Source of the DNA: DATKFM01 sp963851215 | GTDB taxonomy: Bacteria; Pseudomonadota; Alphaproteobacteria; Dongiales; Dongiaceae | Length of the DNA: 64,000 nucleotides | Reading direction: 5' to 3' | NCBI GenBank assembly: GCA_963851215.1 | Contig: CAWKOG010000016.1 | Span: forward strand, 186,001 to 250,000 | Part shown: piece by piece, positions 1-9,065 of the stretch | Position numbering within the stretch: position 1 is the first letter of the stretch | Layout: the number at the start of each line of letters is the position of its first letter | Program-made: the position numbers and the translations under genes | Notes under the pieces: model-generated | Told to the model about the DNA's origin: nothing | The model's database searches: none | What the model saw: the letters and a program-made list of their open reading frames with translations, nothing else

Positions 1-101
1 AGGGCAATGGTCTGAAGGTCTGCGGCCGAAAACGCCGGCGGCGATCTATCGAACGCCGCCATGGCGGAGACAGTGGGTTTGGGCTGTCCGGTCATTTCTT
101 A
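1..101 (-). CDS. N-terminus of a gene leaving the window (possible phosphotransferase/aminotransferase)
   Basis: An ATG on the minus strand at 101 opens a frame with no stop to the window edge. Its product starts MTGQPKPTVS and continues with SPPAFSAADLQTIA. It lies 16 bases after the beta-glucosidase stop, so it would be the next gene of the same operon. A Pro-Pro-x-Phe-Ser-x-x-Asp start followed by an alpha helix resembles the opening of phosphotransferase-type proteins fused to class III aminotransferases. Only about 33 residues are visible, so that assignment is a guess. The upstream Shine-Dalgarno is weak. Confidence 0.4.
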
Positions 102-117
102 CTCGATCTCTGTCCGT

Positions 118-1518
118 TCACACAGCCTGGCGAACCGGCTGTTTCACGCCGCGGGCGATTTCGGCGAAGATTTCGCCGCTCAACTTCATCCGGCGCCGCT
201 GGGTCTCATAGTCCACATGGATCAGCCCGAAGCGCTGGCTGAAACCGCAGGCCCATTCGAAATTATCCATCAGCGTCCAGGCGAAATAACCTTTCAGCGG
301 AATGCCCGCCTGGACCGCCCGCGCGGCCTGTTCCAGATGGGCCACCATGTAGCGCGCGCGTTCCATATCCACAATGGCGCCATCCGGGCCGACATCATCG
401 GTAAACGCCGCGCCGTTCTCCGTAATGTAGAGGTCGCCAGGCGCATAATTGTCCTGCACATAGGCCAGGATGTCATAGAGCGCCGGCGGATAGACCTCCC
501 AGCCCATCGTCGTGTAGACGCCCGGCGGCTTGATCCGGGTGAAATTCACCGGCGGCACATCGGCGCCATCGGCGATGACGGAGCGGCGGTAGACATTGAT
601 GCCCAGATAGTCGATCGGCGCGGCAATCGCCGCCATGTCCCCGCCGCGGATATCCGGCAGGAGACCGGCATAGACCTCCAACATGTCGGCCGGATAGGCG
701 CCGCGGAACAGCGCATCCAGATACCAGCGGTTCTGGCAGCCATCGAACCGGCGCGTGGCCGCGATGTCCCCCGTCCGGCCACTCGCCGGTGTCGAGGCGT
801 TGAGATCCAGCACGATGCCGACCTTCGCGCCCGGCACGTTCGCCCGGATCAGCGGCACCGCCTTGCCATGGGCAAGAAGCGCATGATGTCCCGCCGCCAG
901 CGCGCCCTTGGCGCCGAGCTTCAAGCCCGGCGCGTCTTCGCCGAAGGCGTAACCCCACCAGGTGAAGGTCCAGAGTTCGTTGAAGGTGGTCCAGTTTCTA
1001 ACCCGGTCGCCGAGCCGCCGCGTCATGACATCAACATAGGCCAGGTAGTCGTCAACGATGCCCCGCCGCAGCCAGCCGCCCTTCTCGTCCTGCAGCACCT
1101 GGGGCAAGTCCCAGTGATAGAGCGTGACGAAGGGCGCGATGCCGGCCTCCAGCAGCGCGTCCACCAGCCGGTCATAGAAACCGAGCCCCGCCTCGTTCGC
1201 CCTGCCGCGACACTCCGGGACGATCCGCGGCCAAGCAATGGAAAAGCGGTACGCATTGAGGTTCAACTGCTTCATCAGCGCGATGTCTTCGCGCCACCGG
1301 TGATAGTGCTCGCAAGCGACATCGCCGGTCCGGCCGTCGGCGATCGTGCCAGCGGTGTGAGTAAACCGATCCCAGATGCTCTCGCCCCGCCCATCCTCGG
1401 CGACAGCGCCCTCGATTTGATAGGCCGCCGTCGCCGCACCGATGGTGAAGTCCGCCGGGAATCCGATCGCGCGCGCTCGCGCGGTCAGGCTGCCGATATC
1501 TTCAATGGGCTCTGACAC
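118..1518 (-). CDS. Family 1 beta-glucosidase
   Basis: This intact 466-residue protein belongs to glycoside hydrolase family 1, which hydrolyses beta-glucosides and related beta-glycosides with retention of configuration. The general acid/base Glu lies in TFNEL (about residue 181) and the nucleophile in YITENGAAF (about 367). The substrate-pocket motif GAATAAYQIEG is near residue 27, and length is normal for the family. No signal peptide is seen, so it should be cytoplasmic. The start is GTG at 1518, and its first 17 bases overlap the end of the upstream ABC permease, which suggests translational coupling. A beta-glucosidase in an operon with an amino-acid-type transporter is an unusual pairing; imported conjugates such as glycosylated metabolites could be the link, but that is inference. 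Confidence 0.93.
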   Translation of the reverse strand: MSEPIEDIGSLTARARAIGFPADFTIGAATAAYQIEGAVAEDGRGESIWDRFTHTAGTIADGRTGDVACEHYHRWREDIALMKQLNLNAYRFSIAWPRIVPECRGRANEAGLGFYDRLVDALLEAGIAPFVTLYHWDLPQVLQDEKGGWLRRGIVDDYLAYVDVMTRRLGDRVRNWTTFNELWTFTWWGYAFGEDAPGLKLGAKGALAAGHHALLAHGKAVPLIRANVPGAKVGIVLDLNASTPASGRTGDIAATRRFDGCQNRWYLDALFRGAYPADMLEVYAGLLPDIRGGDMAAIAAPIDYLGINVYRRSVIADGADVPPVNFTRIKPPGVYTTMGWEVYPPALYDILAYVQDNYAPGDLYITENGAAFTDDVGPDGAIVDMERARYMVAHLEQAARAVQAGIPLKGYFAWTLMDNFEWACGFSQRFGLIHVDYETQRRRMKLSGEIFAEIARGVKQPVRQAV

Positions 1519-3164
1519 TGAAGCGCCGTTCGTTCCACTTGAGCATGCTGGCGACCGACAACGTCAACAGCACATAGAAGATCGCCAGGGTGTTGTATGG
1601 CGGATAGGTGAGGAAACTGTCGGACTGGAACTCCCGCATCCGCTGCGTCACATCCCGGACGGAAATGATTGAAAGGAGCGCGGTGTCCTTGAGTATGGCG
1701 ATCAGCTCGTTTCCCAGGGGCGGCAAGATCACGCGGAACGCTTGCGGCAAGATCACGAACCTTGCGACATGCCAGCCCTTGAGGCCCAGGCTCCGCGCCG
1801 CTTCAACTTGGCCTTTGGGGACGGCCTCGATTCCCGCACGGAAGATCTCCGCCATGTAAGCCGAATAGCCGATTGCCAGGGCGATAATGCCGCGCACCAG
1901 GTTCGGCAGATCGATACCGCCGTCGGTCATGTCCTTGAGCGTCCCGCTCAGCGGGAACCCGACATAGAGAATGATCACGAGGATGGGAATTCCGCGGATC
2001 GTATCGACATAGAATTCCGCCGCGATGGCCATCGGATGACGGAAATGCATGGCGCCGCCAAAGGTCACGATCGCCACGAACAGGCCGATGATCGCCAGGC
2101 CGAGGCCGGGCAGCTTGTATCGCTCGGGCAGGAATGTCACACGCCACATGACAGGCGCATCTGCCGGTAAAGCGGATTCCGGCAGAAAGGCCGCGCTGAC
2201 GCGCTCTTTCGTCGCCAGCTCTTGCAGCGCCTCCTCCACATTCAGCACGCCCCGCATCTTCACCGTTTCCCCGGAGCCGCCTTCATACTCGCCGCGCCGC
2301 ACGGTATCGATCAGGCCTTGCGGCGTATCCTTGATGATCGCCACCGATTTCTCGAGCGTGCCCACCAATGCGTAGCTCTGCTTTTCCTGCAGGAGGAAGA
2401 ACGCCGCCCCGGCAAACATCAGAAGGCAGACGGCGGCATGAATCGACGATCGTGTAGCGCTGCGGCTTCAGCTGCTGCAGTCCCGCCATGCCCAGGCCAA
2501 GAACGGCGGCCACCAGATAGGCCAGGATCGCCGCGCGCAGCGTCACGAATACGCCGGACGCGAATTCCACGGGCATGATCAGGACCAGGTAGACAATGCC
2601 GATGGCATTCAGCAGCAGGATGACGGTTGCGGCGATGTTGCCGGTGGACGCGGTACGGCCCTGGATGCCGAACGCGAGCGCGGCCGCGGTCAGGACGGCT
2701 GATACGGCGAAATAGATCCATGCCCCCGTGCGAAAAACGGTCACGCAAAGGTTGAGGGCTTCAGCAGTAAGACGCCGCGGTTTGACGGCTTTCTCGATCA
2801 GGTCGGAGGCGAAGGGATCGACGCTGTTGGCGACAACCGAATTCAAGAAGGTCGAGGGATCAAGAATCGCGGCAATGAAAGCAGCGAGTACTAGGTTCAG
2901 TGCGGCAGTGGCAAAAATTAGCCGGCGCCACTCCGGCCCGCTGAAACGAAGGGAGGCCCGCGCCAGCGGCATGATGGTACCGAGCAGCATCGCGGCCAGA
3001 AGCAGAAGGAATACCGCCAACAGGCTCGCGGCATTGTCCTCGATGCCAAGGATCTCCCGCAGGGAGCGCTGATAATTTGGCGTCGACGCGAAGAGATACA
3101 CGACGAAAGGAATGGCAATCAGAATGACAAAATTGCTGGGCCGGATTCGCTTGATGGCGTCCAT
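1502..3164 (-). CDS. Amino-acid-type ABC transporter permease with a long N-terminal extension
   Basis: Inner-membrane permease of the polar amino acid (HisM/GlnP) family, about 550 residues once one frameshift near 2440 is repaired. The C-terminal 220 residues are a normal permease with the EAA loop (EAARSLGL...ILPQAFR), which contacts the ATPase. The N-terminal half is extra. It has several hydrophobic segments, then a soluble stretch (about residues 250-330) with IKDTPQGL and VEEALQELATKERVSAAFLP, which reads like part of a type-3 solute-binding protein. Typical members are only 220-400 residues. The ATG at 3164 follows a GGGGGA ribosome site. The gene lies downstream of the binding protein and before the beta-glucosidase. 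No ATPase gene is next to it. Confidence 0.85.
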
Positions 3165-3214
3165 GTCAGTCCCCCGGTATCCGCGGCATGAAGCGCCGGA
3201 TGCGCTCAAAGAAA

Positions 3215-3250
3215 GAACGCGCCCAGATCGGGGTCGACCTGGGCGCGTTC
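3215..3250 (-). terminator. Intra-operon hairpin terminator/attenuator between binding protein and permease
   Basis: Perfect 12-base arms at 3215-3226 and 3239-3250 enclose a 12-base loop. Read on the minus strand, the hairpin is followed by TTTCTTTG. It sits after the binding protein stop (3333) and before the permease start (3164). That position would reduce read-through, so the binding protein is made in excess of the permease, a common arrangement in ABC operons. Confidence 0.7.
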
Positions 3251-3332
3251 AGTGATCAATTCATGTGGTTGCTGCCCGCAATCGGCCGCGCATTTCCACG
3301 GCTGCTTTCGGGCTTCGATACAATTCCCCTGA

Positions 3333-4082
3333 TTAGGAGGTCTTGCCCCAGTATTTGGCAATGAGCGTGTCGAGCGTGCCGTCGTCCTTGATCGCCTTGA
3401 GGCCTTCATTGAAGGCGTCACGCAATGTGTCGCCCTCGCGGAACACCAGGCCCAGCGGATCGGATTGCAGTCCCGTGATGCCAACGACCAATTCACCGGC
3501 GAATTGCTGCTCATAGGCGACCGCGGAGGTGCCGTCGATGACAACGCCGTCGACGTCGCCGTTTTTCAGCGCCTCGACCGCGGCGACGAAGGTGTCGTAG
3601 AGGCTGAGATTTTCCCGGCCCACCAGCTCTTCCGCCAATTGTGCGTTGGTGGTCGCGGTTTGCGCCGCCAGCTTCCTGCCCTTCTTGAAGTCCTCGATGG
3701 TCAGCGCCTTGTCGGCAACTCGCACCAGCACCGCCTGGCTCACCACGATATAGGGATCGCTGAAATCCATCTCCTTGTCGCGCTCCTCGGTGATGGAGAC
3801 GCCGGAGACCACCATATCGAATTGGCTCTGCTGCAGGGCGGCGAAGATGCCGTCCCAGGCCGTGGTGACGAACTCGGCCTTGCAATTGATGCGCTCGCAG
3901 ATGGCGTTCATCACGTCGACATCGAAGCCGACGATCTGGCCGGTGGCCTCGTCGACGGTTTCCATCGGCGGATAGGTGGTGTCCGAGCCCACCTTCAGGA
4001 CCTTGCCGCCGAGATCCGCGGCGAAGGCCGGGCCGGCCATCATGCCGACCGCGACTGCGGCCATGACAAAACGTTTGATCAT
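3333..4082 (-). CDS. Periplasmic amino-acid-binding protein (SBP family 3)
   Basis: Intact 249-residue solute-binding protein for a polar amino acid ABC importer. The signal peptide is MIKRFVMAAVAVGMMAGPAFA with cleavage after AFA. The mature protein has the family hallmarks GSDTTYPPME, a GFDVDVMNAI segment, FDMVVSGVSITEERDKEMDFSDPY and a C-terminal DDGTLDTLIAKYWG. The ATG at 4082 is preceded by AGGAG; a TTG further upstream is rejected. It is followed by a hairpin (3215-3250) and the permease gene, so it is the leading gene of that operon. The exact amino acid cannot be read from sequence. Confidence 0.93.
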   Translation of the reverse strand: MIKRFVMAAVAVGMMAGPAFAADLGGKVLKVGSDTTYPPMETVDEATGQIVGFDVDVMNAICERINCKAEFVTTAWDGIFAALQQSQFDMVVSGVSITEERDKEMDFSDPYIVVSQAVLVRVADKALTIEDFKKGRKLAAQTATTNAQLAEELVGRENLSLYDTFVAAVEALKNGDVDGVVIDGTSAVAYEQQFAGELVVGITGLQSDPLGLVFREGDTLRDAFNEGLKAIKDDGTLDTLIAKYWGKTS

Positions 4083-4376
4083 TCTCTCTGCTCCTCTGTC
4101 CAAGCGATGTTGTCGTTCAGTTTGCTTTTCGCTGCGTTATCGGGCGGCTCCGATTTTCACGCCGGGGATCATCAAGGCTTCGTAGCTCGCCTCGCGTCGA
4201 TCCCGTCGATTTCTCGTTCTCTACAGCCTCCCGGTGCTGACTGGCGCAGCGTTGCAATCACTCTAGCCGCCCGCCGCGTCAATGCAAGCCGCCGGGAACT
4301 GGAATATTTCATAGGCAAATCAAATGTATGCAGGATGCCTGGAGATTCCGCCCAGCGGCCCTGTAGATTGCCCGCC

Positions 4377-5229
4377 ATGCTGATGAAGAATATCCGGGTC
4401 CTCGCGGTCTTGCTGATTGCCGGCTTTTCATTCACCGCGCCAACGCCGGGCGTAAGCGCGGGCGACTATCCCTGGCTGTCCGGGGAGCCGAGCCGCGACA
4501 TCGAAAGCGCGCTGGCGGCGCCGGCTGGATTCGAGCGCGTGCCCGCCGCAGCGGATAGTTTCGCCGGCTGGCTGCGCCGCCTGCCGCTGGTGCCCGCGGG
4601 CACGGCGGTTGTGCTCCATGACGGCCGGCCGCTGCTGGATCAGTCGATCATCGCCGCCGTGATCGACATCGACACCGGCACATCCGATCTCCAGCAATGC
4701 GCCGACGCCATCATGCGGCTGCGAGCCGAATTCCTCTACAGCCGCGGCCTGCTGGGCGCGATCGGTTTCGATCTCGTCAACAGCGAGCGCTATCCGTTTT
4801 CCGCCTATAGCCGGGGCGCCACGCCGCGGCAGGAAGGCGCGGAGATCGCGCTGGCCAGCGAGAAGCCGCGCGGCGCCGGCCACAGCGATCTGCGGCGTTA
4901 TCTCGATCTGCTGTTCGGCTTCGCCAGCACGCGGTCGCTGGCGCGCGAGCTGCAGCCGGTGCCCAGCCTGCGCGACGCGGAGATCGGCGACGTCTTCATC
5001 CGGCCAGGACAACCGGGCCATGCGATGATCATCGCCGACATGGCGGTGAAGCAAGTCGAGCGGTCGCCGGCTCGTGCTCCTGGTCCAAGGCAGCATGCCC
5101 GCGCGCGGCATCTACGTCCTGAACAACACACGCCATCCCGATCTCGGCGCCTGGTTCGAGATCGCCGACGGCCAGCCCCTCATCACGCCGGGCTACGAGT
5201 TCCGGCCGGATGAGTTGCGGCGGTTCTAG
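4377..5229 (+). CDS. DUF4846 family exported protein (frameshifted)
   Basis: Protein of about 283 residues with an N-terminal signal peptide (hydrophobic run after MLMKNIR, ending near VSAGDYPW). The body carries DUF4846 hallmarks: VIDIDTGTSDLQQCADAIMRLRAEFLYS, GDVFIRPGQPGHAMIIADMAV and, after the frame break, QGSMPARGIYVLNN and a C-terminal ITPGYEFRPDELRRF. One indel near 5065 splits it. The function of the family is unknown; the pattern suggests an extracytoplasmic protein of a cysteine-peptidase-like or NlpC-like fold, which I cannot confirm. An ATG at 4383 is an alternative start. It ends 6 bases from the convergent cytochrome gene. Confidence 0.78.
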
Positions 5230-5235
5230 CCCGTC

Positions 5236-6116
5236 CTACCTCACCGCATTCTCGATCGGCGGCAGGGAGCGGAGATAGGCGACGATGGCGTCCAGGTCTT
5301 CGGCGCTCATGTTGTGGTAGAAGCCGTAGGGCATGGGCGGCGCCATGCGGCCGCCGTCGGGGCGGACGCCTTCGGTGATCGCTTTCTTGATGTCGGCGTC
5401 GCTCCAATTGCCGATGCCGGTTTTCTTGTCGGGCGTGATGTTGGCGGTGATGGAGATGCCCCAGGGGCCGGGAATCTCCATGCCGCCGGCGCCAAGCTTG
5501 TTGGCGAAGTCCGGCATCTCGCCCGCACCCATGGGCGTGTGGCATTCGATGCAGTGGCCGAGCGGTCCGGCGAGATAGGCGCCATAGGCGACCTTGTCGT
5601 CGCGCGGCACATCAGGCACCGACTCGACCGGCGGGCCGTAGGCGGGCGGCAGCGCGATCTTGAAGGTGGATTTCGCCACCTTGTTCTTCACGGGAGCCAC
5701 GCTGCGGACATAGGCGACCAGCGCCTTGAGATCGCTGTCCGAGATATTGCGGTACATGCCGAAGGGCATCGGCGGGCCGATCAGCGAGCCGTCGGGCCGC
5801 AGGCCCTCGCGGATCGCCGTGGCGATCTGTTCGTCGGTCCAGCCGCCGATGCCGGTTTCCATGTCGGGCGTGATGTTCGCCACATTGGCGGTGAACAGGC
5901 CTTCCATGTCGATCACCATGCCGCCGGCATATTCCATGCCGGCGAACCGGGCCATCCGGTCCCTGGGGCGTGTGGCAATTGCCGCAGGCGACGATGCTGT
6001 TGGCGAGATAGCGGCCGCGCTCCAACAGGGCATCGTCGGCCATGACTTGGCCGGCGGCGATGAAGCCCGAGCGCAGCAATCGCGATCTGCGGTATAACGA
6101 ATTTTTTACGCTGCAT
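5236..6116 (-). CDS. Di-heme cytochrome c (frameshifted)
   Basis: Periplasmic electron carrier of about 292 residues, split by indels near 6075 and 5965. It begins with a signal peptide (MQRKKFVIPQIAIAA). It has two cytochrome c domains, with heme sites CGNCH (after RYLANSIVA) and CIECH (after YLAGPLGH). Each is followed by the same block, ITPD..TGIG.W.D..I..AI.EG.RPDG...PPMP and DLxAxVAYxRS, so the two halves are an internal duplication. This pattern matches cytochrome subunits of alcohol/aldehyde and nicotinate-type dehydrogenases, which often have three hemes; this one has two. No dehydrogenase gene is adjacent, so the electron donor is unknown. Confidence 0.85.
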
Positions 6117-6302
6117 TTATACCTCCACCCATCGGGTTTTTCTTCAGATATTGGGCGCGCGTTGCTAACCGAACTCGGCCTCCGACGCAACAGCGCAGAT
6201 GTTTCGCCGGTGTGACACAGAGTTTAAGGCGGCTAAGCCGCGCGCCATCGATTCCCCGGCATCGCCGTGATAGTCAATTTCATCACCGGGGAGGAAGAAG
6301 CG

Positions 6303-8331
6303 TTGAACGCCAAAGTCATCACCAATTTTCCGCATAAGGTCCGCCATGTCGAAAACATCTGGATCCCCTTGCGCGACGGCACGCGTCTCGCCGCGCGGCT
6401 GTGGCTGCCGGAGGATGCGGAGAAGAATCCGGTGCCGGCGCTTGCTGGAATATCTCCCCTACCGCAAGCGCGATTCCATGCGCGCCCGCGACACGCCGAT
6501 GCAGAACTACTACGCCGGCCATGGCTATGCGGCGATCCGCGTCGATATCAGGGGCACGGGCGACAGCGACGGGCTGATCGACGACGAGTATCTGCAGCAG
6601 GAGCAGGACGACGCCGTGGAGGTGATCGCCTGGCTCGCCAAGCAGCCCTGGTGCAGCGGCGCCGTCGGCATGCACGGCATGTCCTGGGGCGGGTTCAACG
6701 CGCTGCAGCTCGCGGCGCTGCAGCCGCCGGCGCTGAAGGCGATCATCACCATGGGCTCCACCGATGACCGCTACGCCACCGACGTGCATTACATGGGCGG
6801 CTGCATGACGAAGGACAACGTCGATTGGGGCGGCGTCATGTTCGCTCATGTCTCGACGCCGCCGGATCCGGAGATTGTCGGCGAGCCGCTGGCGCGAGAT
6901 GTGGATGCAGCGGCTGGAAAATCTGCAGCCCTGGATCATTCCCTGGCTCGAACATCAGCGCCGCGACGCCTATTGGCAGCATGGCTCGGTCTGCCAGGAT
7001 TTCAGCAAGATCAAGATCCCGGTCTATGCCGTGAATGGCTGGGCCGACAATTACTGCGTCTCGATCCCGCGGCTGCTGGCCGGGTTGAGCGGCCCGCGCA
7101 AGGGCCTGATCGGTCCTTGGGCCCACAGCTTCCCGCAGAATGGCCAGCCCGGCCCGGCGATCGGCTGGTTCCAGGAGGCGCTGCGCTGGTGGGATCATTG
7201 GCTGAAGGGCAAGGACACCGGCATCATGGAGGAGCCGATGCTGCGGGTCTGCATGCAGGAGAGCGTGCATCCCGCGGTGAATTATCCCGAGCGCGCGGGC
7301 CGCTGGGTGGCGGAGGAAAGCTGGCCCTCGCCGCGGCTGCAAGGGCAGCGCCTGCATCTCAATCCCGGGCGGCTCGACGAGAAGCCGGGGCCGCCGGCCA
7401 AGCTCACCGTGTCATCGCCGCTCACGACCGGCCTCGCCGCCGGCGAGATCGGCCGCTATGGCGACGGTGCGGAGTTCGCCGCCGACCAGCGGGAGGATGA
7501 CGGCGGCTCGCTGGTTTTCATCGGCGATCCGCTGCCGGCGCGGCTGGAGATTCTCGGCGCGCCGATCGTGGAGCTGACGCTGTCGGCCAATGCGCCGCAA
7601 GCCTTGATCGCCGTGCGGCTGAACGAGGTGTTTGCCGATGGCCGGCTCCACGCGGGTCACCTATGGCGTCCTCAACCTCTCCCACCGCGACAGCCATGAG
7701 CAGCCGTCGCCGCTGGTGCCCGGGAAGGAGTATCGCATCCGCTTGCAGATGGAGGACATCGCCCACGCCTTTGCGCCCGGCAGCCGCATCGCCGTCTCCA
7801 TCTCCAACCATTACTGGCCGGTGCTGTGGCCATCGCCGGCGCCGACGGCACTGACGGTGACGGCTGGGAGCAGCAGCCTCAACTTGCCGGTCCGCCCGCC
7901 GCGCGCCGGAAGACGCCAAGCTGCGCGCCTTCGCCGAGCCGCAGACGGGCGCGCCCACGCCCGTCACGGAGATCGCCGCCGGCCGCACCACCAACCGCAT
8001 CGTCACCCGCGATCTCCATGCCGGCACCACCACCGTGCTCCTGCCGCGGGACGGCGGCAGCCAGCATCTGCCTGATATCAACATGACGATGCATGAGACC
8101 GGCGAGGTGCATCACCAGGTCACCGGCGAAGATCCCGCCAGCGCCGCCACCTGGACGACGTTCGGCATGGGCCGCGAGCGCGGCAACTGGCGCATCCGCA
8201 CCGAGAGCCATACGCGGGTCACCTGCACGGCGGAGAAATTCCACCTGGAGGCGACGATCGACGCCTATGAGGGTGACAGCAGAATCTTCACCCGCAACTG
8301 GTCGATGGATTTCCCGCGCGACAATCTGTGA
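6303..8331 (+). CDS. CocE/NonD family hydrolase 1 (frameshifted)
   Basis: X-Pro dipeptidyl-peptidase S15 / cocaine-esterase type hydrolase, about 675 residues after repair of indels near 6445, 6890, 7645 and 7905. The catalytic Ser is in GMHGMSWGGF, Asp in NGWADNY and His in GPWAHSF, followed by the C-terminal jelly-roll domain (TRVTYGVLNLSHRDS, SISNHYWPVLWPSP). The family cleaves esters or amides; the substrate is unknown. A strong GGGGAGGA sits just before TTG at 6303, which I prefer over the ATG at 6267. At 6445 and 6890 removal of one base restores the frame (cttgctg to ctgctg; gagccgctgg to gagcgctgg). A paralogue lies at 13479-15531. Confidence 0.88.
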
Positions 8332-8339
8332 GGGGCGCG

Positions 8340-8501
8340 ATGGCGAAGGCGAAGCGGAGCAAGACGAAGCGAGCCCACGGCCCCAAACCGGCGCGGGAAC
8401 CGAGCCATAGGCCCGGCGCCGGCGCCAACAAGCTGTTAACCGCGCAGAACCGCAGGCTGCTGGGCAAGCATTACGCGAACAAGTATCGCGTGGGGTCGTA
8501 G
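8340..8501 (+). CDS. Small basic hypothetical protein, 53 residues
   Basis: The ATG at 8340 lies 8 bases after the hydrolase TGA, with GAGGGG between them as ribosome site, so it is probably translated from the hydrolase mRNA. The product starts MAKAKRSKTKRAHGPK and ends HYANKYRVGS. It is about one third Lys/Arg, with no hydrophobic segment. The composition suggests RNA or DNA binding, or it may be spurious. I recognise no family. Confidence 0.5.
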   Translation: MAKAKRSKTKRAHGPKPAREPSHRPGAGANKLLTAQNRRLLGKHYANKYRVGS

Positions 8502-9065
8502 GGGAGGCTGGTTCCAGCGGCTGTGTATTTTTCGCTATTTCCCGCCGGAAATCGTCAATCATCGCAAGGGGTTGCAAGGTAGGCCGGACGATCGATCCCG
8601 CCGCCAAGCGGTTGATTCCGCAGACAATTTCTGGTCATCCGTGAGTTGGGATCTTGGGGACCCTGATTTTGCGGAACGATGCCATACAAGGGAATCATGT
8701 CCTCTCGGGGATCGATTGTTGGCGGAAAAATTCTCGCGCGGACAGGCGCCATCAAGCGCGGGCGTATGCCGTATTCAGATACACAATGTCCAACATCGAG
8801 AGCGGGAGCGAGAGTTTGGTCGAACGGATATGGGAGTGTGTTCCCAGTTTTCAAGAATTTGTTCCTGCCATGACGAGAGGATTCACCACAAAGTCACAAA
8901 GGACACGAAGAGGGTTTGTAGGGGCGACCTCGGCAAGATCGCTTCGCGATCTGCCTGGCGGTCGCCCTGGTGACGCCAAATACTGCCTCTGATTTTGGCT
9001 CCGACGGTAGTGCCGCATCGACTAGGGCGACCGCAGGTCGCCCCTACAAACACCGGTCATCGTCG
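8502..9065. other. Intergenic stretch with repeat A and a repeat-B-like fragment
   Basis: No convincing gene is visible between the small ORF and the acyl-CoA synthetase-GNAT gene. Near 8884-8912 is a CACCACAAAGTCACAAAGG tract resembling repeat B, and 8914-9051 is repeat A. The segment 8502-8880 shows nothing I can assign. Confidence 0.7.
8914..9051. repeat. Repeat A, complete copy with 17-base inverted ends
   Basis: A 138-base element is bounded by perfect 17-base inverted repeats (8914-8930 and 9035-9051; core TGTAGGGGCGACC). Inside is an imperfect palindrome, GGCAAGATCGC / GCGATCTGCC. About 50 bases (8917-8966) recur inverted at 35829-35879 with two or three differences, and the terminal motif alone appears at 13344-13355. 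It has no coding capacity. The structure is MITE-like or REP-like. Confidence 0.8.

Noticed and set aside
3465..4376. Plus-strand frame upstream of the DUF4846 gene, giving one ORF of 582 residues
   Set aside because: It lies opposite the intact binding-protein gene. The real gene starts at 4377 with a signal peptide.
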